From the NCBI GenBank assembly GCA_030632625.1, contig DAOVUK010000266.1, positions 1 to 5,347 of the forward strand: a stretch of 5,347 nt of DNA. Reading direction: 5' to 3'. This DNA comes from Gammaproteobacteria bacterium. GTDB taxonomy: Bacteria > Pseudomonadota > Gammaproteobacteria > GRL18. Positions 1-5,347 of this stretch are shown here, piece after piece. Every line of letters begins with the position of its first letter. The stretch's first letter is position 1. The notes under the pieces were generated by a model that was not told the DNA's origin, did no database searches, and was given only the letters and a program-made list of their open reading frames with translations. Both the position numbers and the translations under genes were made by a program.

Positions 1-377
1 GCAGCAGCGGCGATTTAAGAACCGGCCTACCCAGACAAATGATTGAAATTCATGAAGCCATGCGGTTACAAATTGTCGTTGAACATACAATCGAAGTATT
101 GACAAAGATATACACCGCTCAGCCTGCCCTGCAGGAACTTATCGGTAAAGGCTGGATTTTACTCAGCCAGAAAGATCCTGACAGCGATAAAATTACTGTT
201 TTTAAACCGGATAAAGGTTTTGTCCCATGGAATGGAAAACAGCAAAAGTCACCTGAGGTTAAGGCATCTTCTCAATGGTATGCCGGCCATAGCGAGGCAT
301 TAAGCCTGGCATTGATCAGCCAGCCTGAAGGTGATGAAGTGAGAGGCCGTCAGTCGGCACAAGGAGCAGACAGATGA
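1..377 (+). CDS. dabA: DabA-like protein (DUF2309), C-terminal fragment, cut by window start
   Basis: This is the last ~124 residues of a protein whose reading frame is open to the window edge (first complete codon at 3); the in-frame ATG at 39 is an internal Met, not the start. The fragment opens with SSGDLRTGLPRQ, followed by HEAMRLQIVVE and later GWILLSQ. From memory this matches the end of DabA/DUF2309 proteins (GDLRTGLP, then HEPLRL..VIEAP, then a G-W-L/I segment). Full DabA is around 800 residues or more, so most of it, including the zinc-binding Cys/Asp/His/Cys site, lies upstream and cannot be checked. In characterised systems DabA is a cytoplasmic, beta-carbonic-anhydrase-like subunit bound to the membrane protein DabB and converts CO2 to bicarbonate during uptake. 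The last ~45 residues, after VPWNG, are hydrophilic and look like an extension. The stop overlaps the next start by ATGA. Family assignment is fairly secure; substrate and activity are inferred. Confidence 0.85.
   Translation, partial: SSGDLRTGLPRQMIEIHEAMRLQIVVEHTIEVLTKIYTAQPALQELIGKGWILLSQKDPDSDKITVFKPDKGFVPWNGKQQKSPEVKASSQWYAGHSEALSLALISQPEGDEVRGRQSAQGADR
361..366 (+). promoter_or_regulatory. Shine-Dalgarno site AAGGAG for the NuoL-like gene
   Basis: AAGGAG lies 7 nt before the ATG at 374, inside the end of the DabA-like coding sequence. It fixes the start of the NuoL-like gene. With the ATGA stop/start overlap (374-377), it suggests translational coupling of the two genes. Confidence 0.8.
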
Positions 378-1954
378 ACGAAGCAAATTCAGCACTTAGG
401 GCATTTGTCTGGTTAATCCCATTTTTACCGATGTTTGGCGCTTTAGCTATTGGCATTGGATTTGTCAGTGGTAAAAACCGTGGTGAGTCTGGTGAAAAGC
501 AAACCACATTGATTGCCAATGGTACCGCCCTGCTGTCTTTATTAATTGTACTTGCCGTTGATTTGCACGCAATAGTTATTGCTGTTCCCGGTCAGCTTGA
601 ATTAGCCCGATGGTTCAGCAGTGGTGATTATCAGGTCAACCTGAGTTTCAATCTGGATATTTTTGCTCTGGTGATGATGACTCTGGTGGCTGTTATTTCT
701 GTGCTGATGATCCGTTTTTCGGTCAATTATATGCACCGGGAAGCCGGTTATCAGCGCTTTTTTATGATTATGAACCTGTTTATGGGTGCCATGCTGCTCA
801 TTGTGATGTCAGGCAATGTGGTGCTGACCTTCACCGGCTGGGAGCTGGCCGGAGTCAGTTCTTATTTACTCATTGCTTATGTCTATGATCGCCCTATTGC
901 AGTCAAAAATGCCACAAGGGTTTTTGTCACCAATCGAATTGGTGATGCCGGTTTTATTATTGCCATATTCCTGTCATTTCATCTACTTAAGACGTTGGAG
1001 TGGACAGAAATTCTTGCTGGCTCCAGTTCATTAACGCCTCTGGGTAATAACATTCTGGCGGCCAGTTTTCTCCTGGCTGCCATTGCAAAATCAGCTCAGG
1101 TTCCCTTTGCACCCTGGATTTCACGGGCATTAGAAGGACCTACACCATCAAGTGCTATCTTCTATGGTTCGCTCATGGTTCATGCCGGTGTTTATCTTAT
1201 TATTCGCCTGCAGCCGGTGCTGGAAAATTCACCCATTATTATGAGTGCTCTGGCTTTCATTGGTCTGCTGACTGTTGTCTATGGTTTTTTCAGCAATCTG
1301 GTACAAACCGATGTGAAAAGTAATTTGATCTTTTCCACCACCTCGCAGGTTGGTCTGATGTTTTTCAGTTGCGGTATGGGCTGGTTTGAGCTAGCCAGCT
1401 GGCATCTGGTATTACATGCAATCTGGCGTGCTTATCAATTTCTGCATGCACCGGCAATGATGCATCTTATGGATAGAAAGACACGTCCTGTTCATCCTTT
1501 ATTAAAGCGCCAGGGCTGGTTATACACTGCCAGCCTGCAACGTTTCTGGCTGGATCCTATGGCGGACTGGTTATTAGTTAAACCCATTAAAAGTATTGCC
1601 CATGATACCGAGCGCTTTGATGAAAAAGTCATTAATCGTCTGGTGGGTCTGCCCGAGCAAACTTCGGCAATCACTTCCATAGCTGACTGGGAATTACATA
1701 AGTCCAGCACCACGGGCAATGAGGCTGAGAAAAAAGAAGTGAGCCGCGGCCATGGGCTGGCAGGAAAATTATTAGAAAGTCTTGCCGATATGCTTTTCTG
1801 GTTTGAAGAACATCTGGTACTCAAAAGCGGTGGTGAAGGACTGCTCAAATTACTCAACCTGATTGGTCATTATCTGTTGCAAATTGAAGAGTTACTCAGT
1901 CAGCCTCGTTATTTGATGCTGTTAATTCTGCCAACATTCGTGATCATAATTTAA
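374..1954 (+). CDS. NuoL/ND5-like proton-translocating membrane subunit (DabB-like position) with remodelled C-terminus
   Basis: A 526-residue inner-membrane protein of the NuoL/MrpA/DabB antiporter-like family. About 11 membrane segments are visible between residues ~10 and ~360, with one more at ~512-526. NuoL landmarks are clear: YMHREAGYQRFF (119-130), GWELAG with E157 (E. coli NuoL E144), NRIGDAG with D191 (D178), AKSAQVPFAPW with K239 (K229), EGPTPSSAIFYG (254-265), QTDVKSN (311-317) and HLVLHAIWRA (344-353). In the last, H344 and H348 fit NuoL H334 and H338, but R352 replaces K342. From ~367 to ~460 the chain is mostly hydrophilic, so TM12-14 and the K399 equivalent seem absent. Residues ~460-510 are amphipathic and could act as a lateral or anchor helix. 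The TM8 sequence differs from that I recall for canonical DabB/MpsA (SA..HAG.VN.GG), so I do not assign dabB. By position it should be the membrane partner of the DabA-like protein. Family certain; exact subfamily uncertain. Confidence 0.9.
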   Translation: MNEANSALRAFVWLIPFLPMFGALAIGIGFVSGKNRGESGEKQTTLIANGTALLSLLIVLAVDLHAIVIAVPGQLELARWFSSGDYQVNLSFNLDIFALVMMTLVAVISVLMIRFSVNYMHREAGYQRFFMIMNLFMGAMLLIVMSGNVVLTFTGWELAGVSSYLLIAYVYDRPIAVKNATRVFVTNRIGDAGFIIAIFLSFHLLKTLEWTEILAGSSSLTPLGNNILAASFLLAAIAKSAQVPFAPWISRALEGPTPSSAIFYGSLMVHAGVYLIIRLQPVLENSPIIMSALAFIGLLTVVYGFFSNLVQTDVKSNLIFSTTSQVGLMFFSCGMGWFELASWHLVLHAIWRAYQFLHAPAMMHLMDRKTRPVHPLLKRQGWLYTASLQRFWLDPMADWLLVKPIKSIAHDTERFDEKVINRLVGLPEQTSAITSIADWELHKSSTTGNEAEKKEVSRGHGLAGKLLESLADMLFWFEEHLVLKSGGEGLLKLLNLIGHYLLQIEELLSQPRYLMLLILPTFVIII

Positions 1955-1959
1955 AGGAG
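1954..1959 (+). promoter_or_regulatory. Shine-Dalgarno site AAGGAG for the first NuoM-like gene
   Basis: AAGGAG overlaps the last base of the preceding TAA stop and lies 6 nt before the ATG at 1966. The 11-nt intergenic gap leaves no room for a separate promoter, so the two genes are almost certainly co-transcribed. Confidence 0.8.
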
Positions 1960-1965
1960 AGCCAA

Positions 1966-3483
1966 ATGACGATTACTGAAATTCATTGGGCTTCTCAATC
2001 AGCCTACCCGATATTAAGCACGCTGCAGATTGTACCGATACTGGGACTTTTTGTTTTATACGGATTCCGCAATTCCAAATATTTAATCAATATAGGCATG
2101 GTTCTCGCTTTCATTGAAATGTTTTTTGTCATTGATTTATACCGACATTTTGATCAAACTAATGCAGCCATGCAGCTGGCCGAACAAGTGACCCTGTTAG
2201 CACCGCTGTCTTATCATGCTGCAGTCGATGGTATGAGTGTTCTGTTTATACTGTTAACCGGTCTGTTGAGTATTATGGTCATGGCCTACGGCAGTATAGT
2301 GCCACTGGAAAGGCCAAAACACCTGCCTTTCACCGTATTAATTATAGAAGCCACTCTAATGAGCCTGTTTACCACACTGGATCTGCTGTGGTTTACCTTA
2401 ATGTCTTTTGTTGAATTAATACTGATTGGTTATATGCTGCGTCGCTGGGCGACCTCACCTGATCGTGACCTGGCAATGACACGTTATTTACAATTCATGC
2501 TCACTGGAATCCTGCTGCTGGCGATTGGTATTTCCATGCTCGGCTGGAACTATACTCACGAAACAGGTAATGCCTGGACATTTGATCTGCTGCTGCTCAA
2601 AGACGTCGCCGTTAATCAAGAAATCAGCTCTATTATCTTTTTTCTATTATTTTACGGCCTGGCCATTCGCATCCCTTTATTTCCTCTGCATGGCTGGCTG
2701 CCTCTGACAGCAGAACATGGCACCGTCGCTATCGCGCCGGTCTTTTTACTGGGTCTGAAGGTCGGTATTTATGCCCTGATACGTTTTGTTTTGCCGCTGC
2801 TGCCTGAGGCGGTTATCCAGTGGCATGAGTACATTGTCACTTTTGCAGTCGCCGGTGTTTTTTATGCCGCGGTGATGGCCATGATGCAGGTTAATCTGCG
2901 TCGACTGCTTGCATTTGCAGTGGTCAGTCATACCAGCGTGCTTATTATCGGCCTGTTCAGCTTAAACCAGATTGCTTTTGAAGGTGCTATCTTATTATCA
3001 ATAAACTTTGGACTGGCGACTTCAGGTCTGTTGTTTATGACCGGTTTTGTCTTCTGGCGTACCAGAACGATGTTATTACAGAAGCTGGGTGGTTTATTTG
3101 ATCATATCCCGTTTATCGGCATTGCCTTTTTGATTTCCGGCTTAAGTATTGTCGGTATGCCCGGCACACCCGGATTTGATGCTGCTCACCTGATACTGGA
3201 AGCCTCTATTCACCGCTTTGGTGCTTTGATCACGATTGCCGCCGCACTTGGCAACGTGGTAGCCGCAGGTTTCCTGCTCTGGGCTTTCCAGCGTGCCTTT
3301 TTATCGCCAAAAGTCGGCAGCTGGAATAAAAAAGCCACCAAACCAGCATCACGCCCTGAGAAAATTCTGGCAGCAACGATTATTCTTACCCTGCTGATCA
3401 CTGGATTTTATACCGAGCCCTGGCTCGGTTTAATCGAAAATTCTATGCACGGGCTGGGAGAACTCTACAGCCACCTTCATTGA
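1966..3483 (+). CDS. Divergent NuoM/ND4-like membrane subunit with altered ion-path residues
   Basis: A 505-residue polytopic inner-membrane protein with about 13-14 hydrophobic segments, close to the usual NuoM length. NuoM-like landmarks are AAVDGMSVLFILLTG (85-99), a TM5 region with E150 in MSFVELILIG, IRIPLFPLHGWLP (234-246), GLKVGIYALIRF with K265 (263-274), NLRRLLAFAVVSH (310-322) and GMPGTPGFDAAHLILE (397-412). Two normally conserved charges differ. The TM7 Lys (E. coli NuoM K234) is R235, and the TM12 Glu (E407) aligns with A407, flanked by D405, H408 and E412. The TM11 AHG-type His is also missing (SINFGL). These substitutions look deliberate rather than decayed, because the frame is intact and the surrounding motifs hold. 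It is probably a specialised paralogue of the downstream NuoM-like protein: both carry FDQ(S/T)NA near residue 65 and a V/I-DG-M/I-SVLF motif. I infer a structural or modified ion-conducting role within a DabA-associated membrane assembly; no redox function is visible. Confidence 0.88.
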   Translation: MTITEIHWASQSAYPILSTLQIVPILGLFVLYGFRNSKYLINIGMVLAFIEMFFVIDLYRHFDQTNAAMQLAEQVTLLAPLSYHAAVDGMSVLFILLTGLLSIMVMAYGSIVPLERPKHLPFTVLIIEATLMSLFTTLDLLWFTLMSFVELILIGYMLRRWATSPDRDLAMTRYLQFMLTGILLLAIGISMLGWNYTHETGNAWTFDLLLLKDVAVNQEISSIIFFLLFYGLAIRIPLFPLHGWLPLTAEHGTVAIAPVFLLGLKVGIYALIRFVLPLLPEAVIQWHEYIVTFAVAGVFYAAVMAMMQVNLRRLLAFAVVSHTSVLIIGLFSLNQIAFEGAILLSINFGLATSGLLFMTGFVFWRTRTMLLQKLGGLFDHIPFIGIAFLISGLSIVGMPGTPGFDAAHLILEASIHRFGALITIAAALGNVVAAGFLLWAFQRAFLSPKVGSWNKKATKPASRPEKILAATIILTLLITGFYTEPWLGLIENSMHGLGELYSHLH

Positions 3484-3518
3484 AGGCGATGTTAAACTTT
3501 TTATAAACTTTCTATATT

Positions 3519-3534
3519 AATGAGAGAACTCATT
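3519..3534 (+). other. Small inverted repeat AATGAG-AGAA-CTCATT before the last gene
   Basis: Perfect 6-bp arms (3519-3524 and 3529-3534) enclose AGAA in the 64-nt gap between the two NuoM-like genes. The repeat sits 1 nt before the Shine-Dalgarno AAGGA. It could be a small mRNA hairpin tuning translation of the last gene, an operator half-site pair, or chance. An AT-rich stretch, including TATATT at 3513-3518, precedes it, but there is no convincing -35 element. Confidence 0.35.
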
Positions 3535-3535
3535 T

Positions 3536-3540
3536 AAGGA
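3536..3540 (+). promoter_or_regulatory. Shine-Dalgarno site AAGGA for the second NuoM-like gene
   Basis: AAGGA lies 7 nt before the ATG at 3548 and supports that start. The encoded N-terminus then has a short polar lead (residues 1-14) before the first membrane helix, as is usual for NuoM. Confidence 0.75.
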
Positions 3541-3547
3541 CATTCTG

Positions 3548-5074
3548 ATGATTGCAGAGACGACAATTGCAAGCACTGATTCAACCCTGGGATTTCCTAT
3601 CCTCAGCCTGTTATTAATTATACTGCCGGCTGCATCTGCTGTTATTTTACTGACATCGGATCAGCTGAAAGCACGCTGGATAGCACTTATAGCAGCAAGC
3701 ATCAGCCTGCTCATTTCTCTTGCTGTGGTGTTTCATTTTGATCAAAGCAATGCCGGTTTTCAATTTGTTGAGCGTCTGTCCTGGATTCCAAGTCTGAACA
3801 TTGATTATATTGTTGGTATCGATGGCATTTCTGTACTGTTTCTACCACTGACCAGTCTGTTGTTTATCGGCATTATTCTGTCCTCCTGGAACAGCATCCG
3901 AACGATGCCCCGCCTGTTTTTTATACTGCTGCTGCTACTGGAAACAGCCACCCTCGGCATCTTTGTTTCTCTTAATACCATACTCTTTTTTCTATTCTGG
4001 GAGCTGACACTCATCCCCATTTATTTCCTGATTATTTATTGGGGAATCGGGCCGAACAGACGTTATGCGGCGGTTAAATATACCATGGTTATGATGGCCG
4101 CTGGAGTTCCCCTGCTGTTTGGTTTTATTCTGGCGGCATTTCATCATGCCGGTTTAGATCGTACCGGGCATCTTTCAGGTGAGCTGGTTTTTGATTACAT
4201 GACATTATTAAATAATCCTCTGCCCGCAGAATTACAAACCACTATTTTCTTTTTATTATTAGTGGGTTTTGCTTTTAAAGCACCTATTTTCCCTTTACAC
4301 ACCTGGCTGCCCGCTATCGCCATGGAAGGACCGGCCAGTATTGCCGCCATTATGACCGGTCTGAAACTAGGTGCCTATGGTCTGATCCGTTTTACCGTGC
4401 CTCTGGCGCCGGATGCTGCACAAAACTTTCACTGGTTACTGGCCGGTCTTGGTATCATGGGCGTGCTTTACGGGGCAGTGCTTGCCATCAGCCAGACTAA
4501 TTTACGTAAGATGCTGGCCTTTTCCAGTGTCAGTCATGTCGGCCTGGTGATTTTAGGCATCGCGTCATTCTCAACCCAGGGGCTTCAGGGCGCTTTATTT
4601 CAATTATTTAATTTTACCATTGTGGCCGGCGGCATTTTTATTCTCATCGGATTTCTGCACCACCGTACCGGTTCAACAGAAGTGCTGAGCCTGGGCGGCG
4701 TTGCCAAAACCATGCCGTTACTGGCCAGTTTTTTCTTTATTTTTGGTCTGGCTGGTCTGGGTGTTCCGGGAACCAACGGCTTTATCGCAGAAAACCTGAT
4801 TCTGATCAGTGTCCTGGAAACTCATACCGGTGCCGGCATTGCCGCTCTGCTTGGCATTGTGTTAGCTGCCGCCTATTTCCTGACTATTTATCAGCGTGCA
4901 TTTTTAGGCCCGGTGAAAAACGATGTGGTAGCAACGGCTATGGATTTGCGTACCCGGGAATTGCTGCTGACCATTGGCTTTTGTGTGCTGATTATAGTAT
5001 TCGGAATTTTCCCCGATCTTATTCTGGATATCACCAGAGGTGCCAGTGAAAACTGGATTGGTTTGTTAAAATAA
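3548..5074 (+). CDS. Canonical NuoM/ND4-like proton-translocating membrane subunit
   Basis: A 508-residue polytopic inner-membrane protein, NuoM/ND4-like over its full length with ~14 predicted membrane segments. All four classic NuoM ion-path charges are present: E152 in FWELTLIPIYFLI (E. coli E144), K244 in FAFKAPIFPLHTWLP (K234), K273 in GLKLGAYGLIRF (K265) and E415 in GVPGTNGFIAENLIL (E407). Other landmarks are GIDGISVLFLPLTSLL (90-105) and QTNLRKMLAFSSVSHVG (316-332). The TM11 His of many NuoM proteins is absent (QLFNFTI). In complex I, NuoM is one of three antiporter-like proton-pumping subunits. Here no other nuo genes (nuoJ, nuoK, nuoN or the hydrophilic arm) are visible, and the gene follows a DabA-like protein and two other antiporter-like genes. 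A role in a DAB-like inorganic-carbon or proton-coupled transporter is therefore more likely than in respiratory complex I. It is last in the run: no further + strand gene follows within the window. Separate regulation through the 64-nt upstream gap is possible. Confidence 0.92.
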   Translation: MIAETTIASTDSTLGFPILSLLLIILPAASAVILLTSDQLKARWIALIAASISLLISLAVVFHFDQSNAGFQFVERLSWIPSLNIDYIVGIDGISVLFLPLTSLLFIGIILSSWNSIRTMPRLFFILLLLLETATLGIFVSLNTILFFLFWELTLIPIYFLIIYWGIGPNRRYAAVKYTMVMMAAGVPLLFGFILAAFHHAGLDRTGHLSGELVFDYMTLLNNPLPAELQTTIFFLLLVGFAFKAPIFPLHTWLPAIAMEGPASIAAIMTGLKLGAYGLIRFTVPLAPDAAQNFHWLLAGLGIMGVLYGAVLAISQTNLRKMLAFSSVSHVGLVILGIASFSTQGLQGALFQLFNFTIVAGGIFILIGFLHHRTGSTEVLSLGGVAKTMPLLASFFFIFGLAGLGVPGTNGFIAENLILISVLETHTGAGIAALLGIVLAAAYFLTIYQRAFLGPVKNDVVATAMDLRTRELLLTIGFCVLIIVFGIFPDLILDITRGASENWIGLLK

Positions 5075-5157
5075 GCACTGCAAAGTGACAATGCCTGTCT
5101 GCCTTTTTCAAAACAAATAATGGCTCTTCACAGAAATGCGTACTTATTAAAATAGCA

Positions 5158-5173
5158 GCTTCACGACCGAAGC
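5158..5173 (+). other. Small intergenic hairpin GCTTC-ACGACC-GAAGC
   Basis: Perfect 5-bp arms (5158-5162 and 5169-5173) enclose a 6-nt loop, about 85 nt after the last gene. No T-run follows, so it is not a classic intrinsic terminator. It may belong to a longer dispersed intergenic sequence covering ~5150-5220. Apart from this hairpin and two GGTGCT copies (5195-5200 and 5209-5214), 5075-5224 shows nothing I can name. Confidence 0.3.
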
Positions 5174-5260
5174 GGTAATTTGAAAAGAATGAGGGGTGCT
5201 CGAAATGTGGTGCTGCCAACAGTAGGCGCCTTGAGGCGAAAACGGATGATTCGTTGGGCT

Positions 5261-5347
5261 GGTTAGCTTTTCGGGGGACGCTTCAAGCCCGTCCATGGGT
5301 CGCTTATCCTCGGCGTCCTGCCTCGAAATACCCCCGCAAAGCCAACC
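5261..5347. repeat. Large imperfect GC-rich palindrome, likely dispersed intergenic repeat (possibly cut by window end)
   Basis: The outer arms 5261-5277 (GGTTAGCTTTTCGGGGG) and 5331-5347 (CCCCCGCAAAGCCAACC) pair at 15 of 17 positions across a 53-nt interior. The interior has further symmetry: GGACG at 5276-5280 can pair with CGTCC at 5290-5294 or at 5314-5318, and CCATGG is centred at 5293-5298. A 5-bp palindrome, CGCCT/AGGCG (5227-5238), lies just outside. The right arm ends exactly at the window edge, so the element may extend further. It resembles the palindromic intergenic repeats of roughly 100 nt that are scattered through many gammaproteobacterial genomes; that likeness is from memory and no copy count can be made here. 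It has no T-run typical of a terminator, though a long stem downstream of an operon could protect mRNA ends. Confidence 0.6.

Noticed and set aside
1492..1857. 121-codon reverse-strand open frame inside the NuoL-like gene
   Set aside because: It is antisense to a strongly conserved coding region, has low-complexity Ser/Pro-rich content and no recognisable family; a shadow frame.
2146..2158. 13-nt identity CATTTTGATCAAA with 3734-3746
   Set aside because: It encodes the shared His-Phe-Asp-Gln of two paralogues; a coding homology trace, not a repeat element.
374..5074. Respiratory complex I (nuoL-nuoM-nuoN) segment
   Set aside because: The third subunit is NuoM-like, not NuoN; NuoJ/K and hydrophilic-arm genes are absent, and the upstream neighbour is DabA-like. 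A DAB-type cluster fits better, though the subunits share ancestry with complex I.
5076..5108. Possible intrinsic terminator after the last gene (CACT-GCAA-AGTG, then GACA-N5-TGTC and TTTTT at 5104-5108)
   Set aside because: Both stems are only 4 bp and AT/GC mixed, and the T-run does not directly follow either stem. Too weak to call a terminator.
5127..5153. Possible sigma-70 promoter: TTCACA with TAAAAT
   Set aside because: The spacer is 15 nt, shorter than optimal, and no gene follows within the window. Chance matches are common in AT-rich spacer.
5031..5219. 62-codon reverse-strand frame over the end of the last gene and the following spacer
   Set aside because: It has no recognisable domain or membrane pattern, overlaps conserved coding sequence and runs through the hairpin/repeat-like spacer. 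More likely a frame generated by intergenic repeat sequence than a gene.

Overview
The window looks like a slice of a gammaproteobacterial chromosome, probably from a chemolithoautotroph such as a sulfur oxidiser. This is inferred from gene content (a DabA/DUF2309 protein beside complex-I-like membrane subunits), strong Shine-Dalgarno sites and a GC-rich intergenic palindrome at the right end. No marker gene fixes the species.

Layout: all four recognisable genes lie on the + strand in one tight block. At 1-377 is the C-terminal end of a DabA-like protein (DUF2309, inorganic-carbon transporter large subunit), cut by the window edge. Its stop codon overlaps the start of a NuoL/ND5-like membrane protein (374-1954) by ATGA. 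After 11 nt comes a divergent NuoM/ND4-like protein (1966-3483). After a further 64 nt, which holds a small inverted repeat, comes a second and more canonical NuoM/ND4-like protein (3548-5074). The last 273 nt (5075-5347) hold no credible gene. They contain a small hairpin (5158-5173) and a large imperfect palindrome (5261-5347) that looks like a dispersed intergenic repeat and may continue past the edge.

How the genes may work together: in the known DAB (DabAB) systems, a cytoplasmic carbonic-anhydrase-like DabA sits on one NuoL-like membrane subunit, DabB, and proton flux drives uptake of CO2 as bicarbonate. Here a DabA homologue is followed by three different antiporter-like subunits rather than one. 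None of the NADH-binding, Fe-S or quinone-site subunits of complex I is visible. The three membrane proteins differ in which ion-path residues they keep. The last keeps all four classic NuoM charges (E152, K244, K273, E415). The middle one has Arg for the TM7 Lys and Ala for the TM12 Glu. The first keeps the N-terminal half-channel but has Arg for the second-channel Lys, and a mostly hydrophilic tail where TM12-14 would be. The simplest inference is an enlarged DAB-like, proton-coupled inorganic carbon system with unequal membrane subunits. A role in redox-linked proton pumping cannot be excluded from sequence alone.
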